This document shows, piece by piece, positions 14,868-27,244 of a stretch of 64,000 nt of DNA. A program made the translations under genes and the position numbers. Within the stretch, counting starts at the first letter, position 1. Each line of letters opens with the position of its first letter. The notes below the pieces were generated by a model. It saw only the letters and a program-made list of their open reading frames with translations, had not been told where the DNA came from and searched no databases. The DNA is from Valencia hispanica (taxonomy: Eukaryota > Chordata > Actinopteri > Cyprinodontiformes > Valenciidae): the NCBI GenBank assembly GCA_963556495.2, contig OY747701.1, positions 41,287,501-41,351,500 of the forward strand, read 5' to 3'.

Positions 14868-15075
14868 CTGTGACATGGGGTTTACACAGACACTGCCCTG
14901 TGTCGTGATTGCAGATGAAAACTGCTCCTGTTGAGGTGCTCATGGTGCCCTGGTCACTGCAGTTACACGATGTGCAGCCATTTGAATTTGTAGCACTGAG
15001 ACCATACGCACCAGGCAAACAGTGCGCACACTGACGGCCTGTTACCGCAGCCTTGCAGTTACACTGTCCTCCAAT
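14868..15075 (-). CDS. ush2a: ush2a exon (human exon 12 equivalent): LE3 end and LE4 start
   Basis: This 208-nt exon starts IGGQCNCKAAVTGRQC, completing LE3. It continues with CTSCNCSDQGTM and TGQCLCKPHVTG, the first part of LE4. It is 12 nt longer than human exon 12 as I recall it; the extra residues lie in the LE4 loop around STSTGAVF. The donor is ACAG|GTAAAT. An L2-like LINE tail lies about 80 bp beyond the donor in the intron. Confidence 0.92.
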
Positions 15076-15208
15076 CTTTACGAGAAACACACAGCGAAAG
15101 ATAGAGAGATATGAGGAAGAAAATGTGGTAAGCCGTTCAGTTTCAAAAGCTTCCAAATCAGCAACTTGCATAACATTAGGTTAACGTGCAGCATGTGTCA
15201 ATATTTAC

Positions 15209-15339
15209 AGGGGCACACTCAGTGTTGCTGTTGACAGTTCCAGCAGCATTGCAGTTGCAGGGCTGACACACACGAGCTGAGGTTGGATCAGAGTCCTGCA
15301 GCCTAAAGAATCCACTTATGCAGTGCTCGCAGTTCTTTC
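15209..15339 (-). CDS. ush2a: ush2a exon (human exon 11 equivalent): LE2 end and LE3 start
   Basis: This 131-nt exon reads (G)KNCEHCISGFFRLQD, then VCQPCNCNAAGTVNSNTEC. It finishes LE2 and opens LE3. The acceptor (ACAATAAG) has an unusually poor pyrimidine tract. The donor is GCCCCT|GTAAAT. The phases (start 2, end 0) fit both neighbours and the length is the same as human exon 11 as I recall it. It lies only 133 bp from the next exon. Confidence 0.9.
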
Positions 15340-15713
15340 CTTATTGTAAAAGTGACAAAGGGCATAAAGGAAAAAAGTTAATAGACCTCCTAAGCAGGAC
15401 GTTGGGAATTATCATGTTAAAGGTTAAGCTATATTCAGTCAAGATTATTGTGATATAGATCTTCCAGTGCAATGGCTAGTGCAACACACAGCCGTTACAT
15501 CCTCACTTGACAGCTTTGCTCTATAAGTAAACTGGTGGTGATCTATAGAAGGAATAAAGTTAGCCTTGATGCTGTTAAGGACTAGCGGTGCACACGATTA
15601 AGAAAACATCAAAATATGTTAGGAGCTGAATTATCCACAAGTCATTCCAAAACAGATAGTTATTATTAGCATTGCACTAAAGTATAATATAATCAGGTGC
15701 AGCAAGACCTGAT

Positions 15714-16412
15714 CAGAGGTGGGTGATAACTAGTTAGTTACATTTACTTGAGTAACTATTTTTTTTAATTGTTCTTTTGGAGAATTTTACTAGAATGTAC
15801 TTTTTACTTTTACTTGAGTAATATTTTTGTTAAGTATCATGACTCTTACTTGAGTAAAGCTTCTGGCTACTCCACCCACAGCGAGTAACTTTATTGAATA
15901 AAACTGAATGCTTGTTTAAACCAAAAATGCATGAGACTCACACATACAGTTTATATTGAAGTGAGACCTCTTGTTTGTACACAAGCTTCATAATTTTAAC
16001 ATTATTTTCTATCAGCTGAGTCTGTTGTGCCATTTGGAGGTTGTGTGGGGGTACCTTACCCTCTATGTCTATGAGATATACATGACCTACTATAAGTATT
16101 GGTTTCATTAGTTTTTCTTCTAGCCAAATTTGTTATTTTACAATTATGTAATTATTTCTATTTAGTTTTGTCTTCAGAATTTGGACATAACTTTACATTT
16201 TTGTAATTACATATAAAAAAAAAATATTAAATCGTATGTTATGATCTCAGAGCAAATACTAAAGTACTCAATTCTTGAGAAGCCTTTTTATCAAATAATT
16301 TTTCACTCTGATTTGAGCAATTTTTTGGATTACTGCTTTGCAATTTTACTTGAGTAAGTAAGTAATGCTACCCTTACTTGAGTACATTTTTTGGCTGTCT
16401 ACCCACCTTTTG
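15714..16412. mobile_element. hAT-like MITE
   Basis: The ends CAGAGGTGGGT (15714) and ACCCACCTTTT (up to about 16411) are inverted. Just inside them, repeated TTACTTGAGTA motifs occur near both ends in inverted orientation. The flanks GACCTGAT and GACCTAAA match at 6 of 8 positions, consistent with an aged 8-bp hAT duplication. It has no coding capacity. Confidence 0.7.
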
Positions 16413-16799
16413 ACCTAAATTTATTTAAAGGGACATTCCACCCTTAAGTGAAATTGAGTCTGTTGCCATATTCTCCAAGTGTAAAAAAGCATTTTGTCAC
16501 CAGCTCAGTCATTCTCCTAATCTGGCAGCAGTCCCTTGGCTTCAGTTTAGCATAAACAATGGAAGTGAATGGTAATGGCTAGCATTTTGTGCGCAAAAGT
16601 CTTAAAAATTACTCAATAATGAAAACAATTATTCCTGGTGACCTCAATAATCATACTGATTGCAAATGAAAATAATAAGTAACATGAAGGAATTGCAGGA
16701 GCCGATTTAGACTTGGAACTACATTACGACAAAGCACCGATGTAAGCCGCCGGCACAAGGTGGAAGAACATGACGCAGCCCCCGAAAAATACACCTAAA

Positions 16800-18080
16800 A
16801 GTGATTTACTCTACAAAATGTACAGTTCACAATTACTAGGGTGAAATGTAGCAAATGTTAAACAGTAAACCTGGATGTCAGCCAGACGTTACAATTATAG
16901 CATTTCATAATAACCCAGCAACACCCAAATAAAGTAAATATAGTAAATAACAGTAAAGAAGAGCAAATATAACATTACTTACAGCCATCGATGATGCACT
17001 TCATTCAGTAACTGTATAAAAAATGGATGGAACTGCCGTGTTCTTCTGAAGCAGTACCATCTGCCGGGTAGAAAATTGCATTAATTCCTTTGCAGTCCTC
17101 TGGTGAGAGATGCTCTTTGCAAAATGGATATTTATTCATTTTCTCCACAGGTATTGTTGGAGGAATTCCCAGGGCAGCGAGCCGTTGTCTTCTTTGTTCC
17201 ACATTAGATGGAATTATGTGAAACTATGTGTTGCTGTATGTCTTCCACTTATTTTTGCAACCCTTTGCTACACAAGTGTTGGATACAGAGCCACAGTTAC
17301 TGGACCAAAACACAGGCCACCTGCCAATAGGAGTGCACAATCCACTTTCAGCTTTAACAGGAAAAGGAGGACTTCATGGGACATCATAACTCCTATTTGA
17401 GGACGGCGCTTCGGTTGATTCTTCTTCTTTGTCCGTGGGCAACCACAAAGTAGAGAAGTGAGCTTTAAACCTTCTTCTCTGGCGAGGGGGGAGACGAGTT
17501 TCTGGAAGAAATTCATTGGATCCGAGAGACTTTTACAGTCTGCCGATTGATCAGGTGAACTGTATTCGGCTGCTGAAGTAAATCCTGAATGACTTTTTCA
17601 AAACCCTGCAGAAATAATCTTTTGAATTACAGATTCTATCAGACAGGGAGAGGGAACCGATGACAGGCTGCTGTGCTATGTGCTACAGGATCCGAGAGCC
17701 GAGAGCTGCTCGCCGACGCAGCTAAACTGAGTCCGTGGAAAGGGACCGGTCTGGGGAGATTGCTAACCACAACCGAGCTGACAGGATCAGGATGTTCCGA
17801 GCTAACAGTGGCTCAGTAACCCACGGGGACTGACTGCTAGCGGCGCTCCACGCAGCCGCTGTTAACTGGCCAGCTAAGAGCCGGTCTTTTCAGACAACGG
17901 AGCAACCCTTCCCTGGATGTCTAAGAAACGTTCACATAAGGTTGTGTTTGGGCAGAGATTAATTAGCTTAAGATAAACAAATGAAGGTTTGTTTTGATTG
18001 GGTATTTCACTGTGTTGTTGCTGCATTTGTAATAAATCATTCTTCAATTGTTTGGGTATGAACAGTGTTTTCAAAGGTTT
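16800..18080. other. Unrecognised sequence inside the inverted-arm block
   Basis: Short open frames occur on the minus strand, such as MEQRRQRLAALGIPPTIP at 17202-17005. A cysteine/basic-rich stretch lies near 17500-17270. They could be remnants of a transposase, but I recognise no family. I would not call a gene here. Confidence 0.35.
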
Positions 18081-21000
18081 CAATCAATAAATCAATCAAA
18101 CTTTATTTATAAAGCACTTTTCAAACAACAATTGCAACTCAAAGTGCTTTCCAGAATTAAAATTACCCCACAAAGAGCACATTCCCATCCCTTCCCCAGA
18201 TAATTAAAAGCATGATCACAATTATACCCCCATCCCCCAGACCCAACCTTCATGCACGCACACACTTAAGAGCAGCAAAAAAAGGACATTGGGCTGAGTA
18301 CAGATGAGCCAGGTTAGGAAACGCTATCAGAGGAGCAATCTGCACCGGCAGCAGCACAACAACAGCAGCCAAGGCACTAACCCAGGGTGCCCAGGGGAGG
18401 CAAGACCGAGACCCCTACCTCCACCCAAGCGCTACCTGGAGAGCAGCCAGGCAGCCACAGCGGACCACTGCTCCCGAGGCAGAGGGCTCCCACAGAGGAA
18501 ACACTGGAAAGAAGATTAAAATAACAGGTTTAAATATAAAAATAAACAGTGGATAACATAATAAGATTAAATAGTAAAACACTGATAAAATGTATAAAGT
18601 AAAACATGCAGAGCAATTAAACAGACTATAATAAATATTAATCAGTTAAAAGCTAGGCTAAAAAGGTGAGTCTTGGGCCTGCTCTTAAAAGCCCTGAGAT
18701 CCTCCAGCAGCCTGTTCCAGAGGTGAGGGCCATAAAACTGGAAAGACGCGTCGCCATGACTGTGTGTCCTGACTTTTGGGGTGACAAGGAGACAGCTGCC
18801 AGAGGAGCGCAGAGACCGCAAAAGGTTCATATGGTAAACGCAGTTCTGAAAGATGAGAAGGCCCAAGACCATTAAGAGCAGTTTGCTTAAAAACCATTAA
18901 AAGAACCTTAGAATCGATCCTACAACATACGGGGAGCCAATGTAGTGATTTTAAGACCGGTGTAATGTGTTCCCGCTTCCTGGTCTTCGTCAGGACACGT
19001 GCTGCTGAATTTTGTAGAAGTTGTAAACCTGAGATACTATTTTTGGGAAGAGACTCAAGACCGATGACTAAAACTTCAGTTTTGTCCTGGTTGAGCTGGA
19101 GAAAGTTTTCTGCCATCCAGGATTTGATGTCTAAAATGCAGTTAAAAAGCGCATCCATTGCCCAAGTGTCATCGGGAGACACAGAGATGTACAACTGTGT
19201 ATCATCAGCATAACGATGAAAGTTCACTCCATGTCTTCTGATGACAGAGCCAAGAGGGAACACATAAAGGTTAAAAAGCATTGGGCCTAAAATTTAACCC
19301 TGGGGCACACCACATGTAATCTTGTGGACCCTAGAGAAGCAGGCATCTAAACTTACCATAAAAGTCCTGTCTGAGAGATAGGATGTGAACCATTTGTGAA
19401 CAGCACCAGAGAGGCCAATCTGTTTTAAACGGGTCATTTCATGGTTTTAAACAAAATCATCAGATTTGTTTAAAACCATGTTACTTGAGAAGATAAATTA
19501 TTACATCTGATAGTGTCTACCATCCCTCTGAAGTGGTCTGCAAACTCCTCACAAAGTGTTTGAGGGGGTTTTCTGAAATGCATTGTCAATGGTGGAAAAT
19601 AAAATTTTCTGATTATTTTTATGATCAGAGATGATTTTAAAAGAGTATTCATTTCTTACTGTGTTATTGTATTGGATTTGAGAAGCTCTGGGTATATTTG
19701 ATGGTTTGTCATGGTTTTATTTTTCTTCCATTTTCTCTCTGCCAACCTGCAATCCCTCTTTTTTTTAAGGTTTTCATTTATCGACGCCGATGCAAGTTTT
19801 GAGTGTGAACTTATAACTTTTAGTGGAACCAGCAGGTCGAGAGCGGAGTGAAGCCTATTGTTAAAATCATTGACAATAAAATCACAAGGGGCAGGTAAAG
19901 CAATAGGAGGTATCTTTCCAAAAACTTGAAGAAAACCTGCAGCCACTTCAGGGGTTAGATGACGCTTCCTGACAGTTCTCACCGAGGTCTCCCACTGGAT
20001 AAAACTGGTGATGTTAAAAAACACTCAGTAGTGGTCAGAGACAGCCACATGAACAACAGAGGACACACTGGTGGACAGGCCATACGTGATGACCAAGTCC
20101 AGGGTGTGTCCTCTGTTGTGAGTCAACTGCATGACATGTTGACTAAAATCCATTAAATTCAGAATATTTAACAAATCTGTTGATAAAGGATCTAAAAGTT
20201 TATCCACAAACTATTAAAATCCCAAGATAAAATGGTATTTTCATAAGAGCTGTGCAGAATTGATTACAAACTCTGAAAATTCTTGAATAAAAGGTGTGCT
20301 CTTTTTAGGAGGCCTACAAACTGCAAACTGAAAGAGCAGGGGAAGCTGGGCCTGGTGTGGTAGACAAGGAGGGAGGGGGGGCATGGGCATGACAGACTCA
20401 TTGCCAGCATGCGGGTGCCATGTCTGTTGAGATGAACCCCATCCGCCCCAAAAAAGTGCCTCCTGCCCAGAAAATGTTAAAATTGTCTATAAAACCAATA
20501 TTGTGAGTCATGGTGGCAGAGCAAAGCCAAGTGCTGAGAGAGAAAAGTCTGTTAAAACAACCAATTCCTCTGCCAACAGTGGGAGTGGGGCCAGAAATAT
20601 AAACAGACACGAGATGTTTTTAAAGATTAAAAAGGTGGATTAAATCATGCTTCAGGATTTCGATTGCTGCTTATGAATGTCATTGCTTGTGTGAATCACA
20701 ACTTTACTTGTAGCTGTGCGGACTAGAATGAGGTCCGCGCTCTTTCCTGCAATGTCCATCGCGGTGGCTCCAGGGAAAGAGAGAGTGAGGGCTCCTCTCA
20801 TCCTTAGGTTCTAGATGATGGAGTCCCAAATGATGAGTGTGGTGGGAGGCGGGTCTGTGCGGTGTTGACTCTGGACAAAGGATCTTTCACCATCTCGGAC
20901 TTGTATGTTGGGCTGAGAAGCATCCCCAAGACTGGGGAGAGTCTGGCCAAGGATGATGTTCACGTCGCGCTCGTGCTCCTGGATTTGGTGTAGTGTTGAG

Positions 21001-21120
21001 ATCCTCTGCTCCTGCTCCAGAACCTTCTGGCTAAGATTGACGCAGCCATCACACCCAGGGCGGCAGGTAAGTGGAGGCATGGTGGGGGAAAGAAGTAGCC
21101 CACGCTCTCCCCACCAATTA
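18081..21120 (-). mobile_element. L2-like (Maui-type) LINE, about 3 kb, decayed
   Basis: On the minus strand, 5' to 3', there is an ORF1-like coiled-coil segment (21080-20811, LSQKVLEQEQRISTLHQIQ). An endonuclease tail follows (20207-20025, MQLTHNRGHTLDLVITYGL), then reverse transcriptase with the catalytic YADDTQLYISVSPDDTWAMD (19281-18960), a C-terminal FQFYGPHLWNRL motif, and a 3' tail near 18081-18200. The ORFs are interrupted and parts of the reverse transcriptase are missing (a jump from LVIGLES to LPKNSIS), so it is inactive. A related copy is at about 40225-41880. Confidence 0.85.
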
Positions 21121-21604
21121 AAACACCCCCAATAAAAGCAACATGAGTTAATCCATCCGACCGGACTTTTTCCTTTATTTTTTGGTGCTAAGCTAAAACA
21201 GAGTGTCTCTAAACGGAGCTACAAACATTAGCTCTACATGCTCAATCTGATTATTGTGGCCGGGTTTTGCAGACCGCCAGCGCTTCATAAACAATAAAGT
21301 TTGCTACCTACGGTATTCAAAAATACAGATCGGCTTTAAAACAAATAGTTTAAGCACCGAAACTGTTTACTTTTGGTAGTTAGTTTTATTATAAATTTTT
21401 CCTCTTTCTTAGTAATTTAGTTGGGTGTTACTAGCTTAGTGAGTTTGTTGATTAAAGCATGTTAACTGAAAGTTGAATTCTTTTTTGTAATAAACTCTTG
21501 TATTTTGGAAGTCGTTTGTTATTGTTCCAAGTACATATGTAGTAACTTGCTGTTCAAAGAACGCCAAGAACTTATTCCTTCATGTATTGTTTAATTATCT
21601 CAGC

Positions 21605-22207
21605 CTTATACCATAGTCTGGGTGAATACTCGATTCTGATTGGCTGGAGGGTGTAGGTAAAAAGTGATAATGTACACCTAGGAAAGGTATCCCGTCAAAT
21701 TGCCTGATGACAGTTCTAAATCATTGCGCTGGCTCAAACGCTAGACGGTTACCATGGCAATGAAGACTCCAAGTTATTTCACAGTTGACTCATCGCAACA
21801 GCAAGACAGACAAAACATGAGTGATTTTATAATTTCTTTTAACTTATTTGGTGAGTTTGACAACTTTGAAGACTGGGATGGTAACGTAACGTAAGGTAAA
21901 GCCACAATCTCACTTCCCATCACTGATCAACTGCTGCGGTCGGCTCGCTGTGGCCACTTTGCTTGGCAAATATTAAATAGTGCACTGGACTTATAAAAAT
22001 AAAAACCCTCAAAATTTTAACTCTAAAACACATTAAAGTATAATTAATTGATTAAATACTTCTTTATTTCGTAAGTGACCATGGTATAAGCGGGATAATA
22101 CCCTTCGAGGTGTCCATTATCAGAAATTAATGGACTTCGCGGAAGCCTCCGTGTCATCCATTAATTTCTGATAATGGACACCTCGTCGGGCATTATCCCT
22201 GACTTAT
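21605..22207. mobile_element. MITE ending in a strong hairpin
   Basis: CTTATACCATAGTC at 21605-21618 is inverted at 22077-22090 with one mismatch, bounding about 486 bp without coding capacity. Directly after it, 22107-22134 and 22157-22184 are perfect 28-nt inverted repeats with a 22-nt loop. The pairing extends imperfectly outward to about 22086 and 22207. The motif GAATACTCGATTCTGATTGG near the left end is common in fish repeats. Confidence 0.65.
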
Positions 22208-22988
22208 TAGGCGGGTAATCAGAGCATTAACTGAAACTGAACTATTTGGCTATTATTAATTTCCTGGATCCCAGGATGGTGCCCCAAACTTCATAATTTT
22301 GACATGCAATTATTAATCTTATTAATAATTGCTCTAAACAATTATTCATAGCCAAAACCTACCTATCTGTGTCACAACACAAGCAAGAACCATTTTCTTG
22401 CATTCAACTCATAATATACTCAAACTACGCCAGTAAGAACTCCGTGCAGCTCACGCACTTGTGTTTATGGAAGTAGGTGTCTTTTGCCGGTGCTGTGTCA
22501 TGTCCTTGCGCCTTGCAGCGGAGGCATGCAGCGGTAATTTTTTCAAATTTAGTCCCATGTCTAAATTTGCTCCTGTTATTCCTTTGTGTTACTTATTATT
22601 TTATTTGGAATTGATATGATTATTGAGGTCACCAGGAATAATTAGGATAATTATTGAGTAATTTTTAAGACTTCTGCACACAAAACACTAGCCATTATCA
22701 TTCACTTCCATTGTTTATGCTAAGCAAAAGCAAACTGCCAGATTAGGAGAATGACTGGAGTGGTTACAAAATGCTTTTTTCTCACTTACTTAACTCTGAG
22801 GAAGATGGCAACAAACAAAATTGTCTGCCTTTCACTCCTAATTCCTTTGCGCATACCTGATTGAATCAAAAACCAAAAAGAGATATATGCTCCAGGCTCT
22901 CATATGTATCAATTTCAAATCTTTTAACTTTAAACATGTAAATAAAGTTTATTCTGTTCATCGATAACTTCTGCATATAAGAGAGCAC

Positions 22989-23184
22989 CTGTAGTGTTGT
23001 GCATGCAGTGGTCACAGACTCCTCCTCCTCCTCGATAGTGTTCATCTGGATGTTCATCAGCTAGGACATCATAATGACAAGATACGGCGTGGCCATAACA
23101 CTGACAGAGCCGGCAGTTCATAGGCTGGAGTTGATCACCTGACCTGAAGGGTTTGTCATTGTAGAGGGGTGCACAATGCTCACA
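22989..23184 (-). CDS. ush2a: ush2a exon (human exon 10 equivalent): LE1 end and LE2 start
   Basis: This 196-nt exon starts CEHCAPLYNDKPFRSGD, completing LE1. It continues with CQCYGHAVSCHYDV and YRGGGGVCDHCMHNTTG, the start of LE2. The poly-Gly stretch before the CDHC pair is a known usherin and netrin feature of LE2. The acceptor is TTTTTTAG. The donor ACAG|GTGCTC is weak at positions +3 to +6 but is the only one that keeps phase 1 with the following exon. Its length equals that of human exon 10 as I recall it. Confidence 0.92.
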
Positions 23185-25571
23185 CTAAAAAACAAAACAA
23201 GCAAAAATAAAAATCAACTACTTGGAATTTCCAAAAATGTTAAAGTCACAGCAATTTTATAACAAATTTGAGCAATATTTATTTAGTAATAATAATGATA
23301 AAAAGTAGTAAATGCTGAAAATCCAAAGACAGTCCCTATGAAAAACAACTTCTGCTTGTGAACTATCTTTGAGCTGATCTATAAACACAAACGTGTCTAT
23401 TTAATTCTAATAATGACTACATAGATATACCAACATCAAAGCAATACACTTCTTAATAGTTATGGGTGAGTGATGTATTCACCTTTAGCAAAGCCTTTTT
23501 CTTCCATAAACATAGCAGGCTATTAGCATGATAATATCCCTGCTCATAATGTGAAACATTACTGAAAATATTGCATCTCAGCTTGTGTCAAAGTCTTGGA
23601 TCAAAAAGATAATATATTGTTTCAGTTAAATACTCCTCAGTACCTGCATTGGTTTCAACAGGTTCTTTAAAAATTGTTTCACGGTTTTCAAAGTATATTG
23701 AGGTGCAATAAAAAAAGAAAAACGTAACCAACAGCTTATCTGTAAAACTTACTGTATACCACTATGATTTGGTAAAACACCTAATCTTCAAGGGAAAGCC
23801 TTTTTTAAATGTATAACTCCATGGATTGACCCTCTATGCTCTTTGCAACCTCAAAAGACTTTTTGATCCAACAGGAGTCTTGATAACACTGTTCATATAA
23901 AAAAATAGCCATTTTTTAATATCAATAACTTTGTTATGCTACATTTTAGACTGGTGAAATATGAAGACAATCACCACACAGGCTGTCAACAAGTGGGTTT
24001 AAAACACCATTCTGCCCTCTCAGTAAATCAGCAACTACAAATCTGTGTACATCACACTATATGCTGCTGTGAAACTCCTGCTCAGAAACTAGGTCTATTT
24101 GTCATATAAAACATTGGGCTGGTTTCCAGATGATCATTGATACGGGAATAAAATTGTTTAAACTTAGTTGAATTCCTTTCTGGCTGAACATAAGAGGTTT
24201 TGAAAGAATGAAAAACCTTAACAATGGAAATCAAATTGTACTAGTAGTGTATTAAAAAAAAACACTTATTAGGGGTCTGTGGCACAAAAATGCAGGAGAG
24301 AGACAAATTGCTTAATTTAGCTTAAAATGCATTGCATGCAAGAGATTTGAAGGGAAAACAACATGACCGATTTAAATCAACAACATAAACAATTTTAAGG
24401 CTGCTTGTGTGAAAACTATGCAAAAATAAAATTAAACAAATTGAAAATGTAGAATAGAAGACAAGTTAAACATCATGTCTGCACCTTTGTATGCTGCATC
24501 AACGATAAAGAATAAAAGGGGGCAGATTGCTCCCATCTGCTAGACTTGATGGACAGCATTGCCCTTGCATGTATTTAGTTCAAACTGCTCCATTAATCCA
24601 GTGCAAAAATAAAGAAAAAAGTGAGAATAAAAAAAAGTTACAAAAATCATTAAAGACTGCACTGCTTCATAAAAGGCTCTCCTCAGGATTGATTGAAATA
24701 ATGAATAAAAACTTAGCTTTCCCACTTAGGGCAAATCAACTCTGAGAAAATAGACTTAGAGTTTGTTGAACCACCTTTCTAGACACCCACAGAGTCTTCG
24801 TAAAAAGGCTAATGGGTGGGGAATTTTATAAGAGGCAGGGGAAATGTTTGGAAAGGAAAATACATTTAAAACAATCAATTAGCAGTTTAAATCTTAATCT
24901 AAAGAGCACAATATGTGTCTCAGTAGAAAACACAAATATACTGTATTTACCATATTATGGAACCAGTACACACACAAACATACTGTACCATACATACAGC
25001 AAAGGGACCTGACACTTAATGAGGAGAGACTTGCAACAGCTACCGCTTTTACAGTCCCACTTTCATGTCAAAATAAACATACCACGGTATGTGTGGAGGG
25101 GAGGGAGAAAAGGGGGGAAAAGTCATGGAAAAATGCTTTTTTTGTAGAAGTAAACTGCACAGGCAAGAAGCAGCGAGTACAAGTGCTTTGATTTTGTTCA
25201 GCAGTCAGTACAAATTATGGTGGACAAGGGGGGCATCAAATGGCAGGATTAAAAATGTATTAAAAAACACAGGAGCTCCTCCCATGTGTGAGACGTGCAG
25301 ACCTGCACTGGGCCTATTATGTATGACACACAGATGAGGGGGTGTTCAGGAATTAAAAAAAGAGGAGGGGGAGAAGGTTGATGATGGCTGGGGGAAGGTG
25401 ATACAATTGTGTATTTTAGGGAGAGAGGAAAGGAAGTAGGAAATATTGTGGAAATTGATGTTAAAAATATAAAGAAAATGAAACAAGAGTAAGTAAAACA
25501 TGAAGTTAAGTAGATTAAAAACATTTGCAAGTTTGTGAGGATAAATAGACGGGTGAGTACAATGAAACAAT

Positions 25572-25985
25572 TAAATTAAATTCAGTTTATTTATATAGCG
25601 CCAATTCACAACAGATGTCATCTCAAGGCCTTTAACAAGAAGTCATTTCAATACATTTATACAAACATTCCAATCAGTTAAAAAGTTTCCTATTTAAGGA
25701 ATCCCAGCAGATTGCGTCAGTCCTTGGTGTCAGGTTGGGCAGACTTTCCAACCACAGCAATCCTTCAGCAATCCCTCATACTGAGCAAGCATGTAGCGAC
25801 CGTGGAGAGGAAAAACTCCCCTTTAACAGGAAGAAACCTCCTACAGAACCAGGCTCAGTACGAGTGGCCATCTGCCACGACCGTCTGAGCGTTTGAGAAG
25901 ACAGCGCAGAGACACAGAAGGAACAGAAGATCTGATATAAGAGTACTTTCTATGTTACAGAAAGTAAAAAGTTGATAACAGGACA
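25572..25985 (-). repeat. Interspersed retroelement tail, copy 1
   Basis: It starts with TTCAGTTTATTTATATAGCGCC and contains GAGGAAAAACTCCCCTTTAACAGGAAGAAACC-type sequence, which is very common in teleost genomes. The reverse complement matches 60089-60505 over most of its length. Orientation is inferred from the tail (GGCGCTATATAAATAA on the minus strand). The parent element is unknown to me; it could be a SINE or a LINE 3' end. Confidence 0.7.
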
Positions 25986-26380
25986 CAGTGGATGACGAGA
26001 TAAATAAAATAATCAATATTGTTTTACATCATTCATCTGGTTGAAGCTGTGCCAGTTCAAGCTAAAATTTTACTTAATCTCACCCAACAAAATGCATTCC
26101 ACAAAATGGTATACACAGGTATATTAACAAATTATGTAGGGATGCTTACTTCTGATTGACTGGATTGTAGGATGGCTGACTGGAGCAGGAGGAGTGGGTG
26201 GATGTCCCTGAAACATCTATGCTTTGTTTTAGGGTATATTATATTATATATTATAACATTACACAAAGCTACAGTCATCAGCAAATACTATTACTATAAA
26301 AAGGTGTAAATGGTCTACAACAAGGCATAAGAAACATCCACATGGATGGCAGGAAACAAGGTTTCCAAGCTTAATATTAA

Positions 26381-26892
26381 AGGGGCTATATGCAATTTTC
26401 TGAAATTTAAACTCGTGACTGACACCTGTGGCAAAAAAACGGAACTGCTCTTCCTTTCTGCTCGCTCTCGCAGCGCGCGGTCGTGCACCGGTCGCTCGTG
26501 CACCGGTCGCTCTCAATCTTTGATCTTTTTCGGGCACTTGTCAGGGGTTTAACTTTTTTAGTGTTACGTGGAGTTACTGTTGGTGTAAAAGTTGTCCTTG
26601 GTCTGTTCTGTGTATTCGCACAATCCATTGAACTGCTTGCGAGTGCTGACTAGCAGTGGTGGCAGAGTGATCTGAAACGTTTAACATGAACGCGCTTGAC
26701 GTCACATCCGCAGACAGCGCGGGAAAATCCAACCCGACAGAAAATGGAAAAAAATTAGATACAGGCTTATGTGCACCCACTGTGAGCTGACAAGGTGTCA
26801 GTATGCTCATCAGGAGATGTTTGAGTCATAAATGGTTAAATAAAAAGGCTATTGTTACGTTTATTTTGGGGAAAAAGTTGCATATAGCCCCT
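26381..26892. mobile_element. TTAA-flanked MITE, copy 2
   Basis: TTAA at 26377-26380 and 26893-26896 borders 512 bp with perfect 15-bp inverted ends (AGGGGCTATATGCAA and TTGCATATAGCCCCT). The interior includes a GC-rich patch (26460-26510) and GACGTCACATCCGCAGACAG, shared with the 13293-13781 copy. It has no transposase. A piggyBac- or Kolobok-type source is expected. Confidence 0.88.
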
Positions 26893-27244
26893 TTAACATA
26901 AGCATCACGCTCACAGAGATATTGCATCTGTGATGTAAAGGAGAACATGATTTGTCAGATCAGCCAAGCTTCTTACATTTTTCCAAGAGCTGACTTTGAA
27001 GCCCCAAAAGCATCAAATTGTGAGGCACTGTGTATTTTCAAAAATTTCAATCAAAACTAACACCACTTTCATCTGCAATCTGAGCTACAGTAGCTCCACT
27101 GCTGGATAAAAAAAAAACCATGGACCAGCCAACACCCCAAGTGTGCATCAATAAGCCTTGACCACCCGTGATTCAGTCACAAGTTCAACACAGTTAATTT
27201 CTAGGTCCGCATTTGATAGATACTGATCACTGTAGACCAGAAAG

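Larger units (their letters stand above)
16429..22840. mobile_element. Composite block bracketed by ~0.37-kb inverted arms
   Basis: The left arm (about 16429-16790) and right arm (about 22455-22835) are inverted copies. For example, AGTCATTCTCCTAATCTGGC and CCTGGTGACCTCAATAATCA occur on the plus strand at the left and on the minus strand at the right. A TTAA precedes the left arm at 16425-16428. Between the arms lie an unrecognised 17.0-17.9 kb segment, an L2-like LINE and a MITE with a hairpin. The arms look like long terminal inverted repeats of an old DNA transposon later invaded by other elements. An inverted pair of independent insertions is the alternative. Confidence 0.6.

Noticed and set aside
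17005..17202. 65-codon minus-strand frame as a THAP or zinc-finger protein
   Set aside because: It lacks the full Cys/His spacing of a THAP or zinc finger and is isolated inside a repeat nest.
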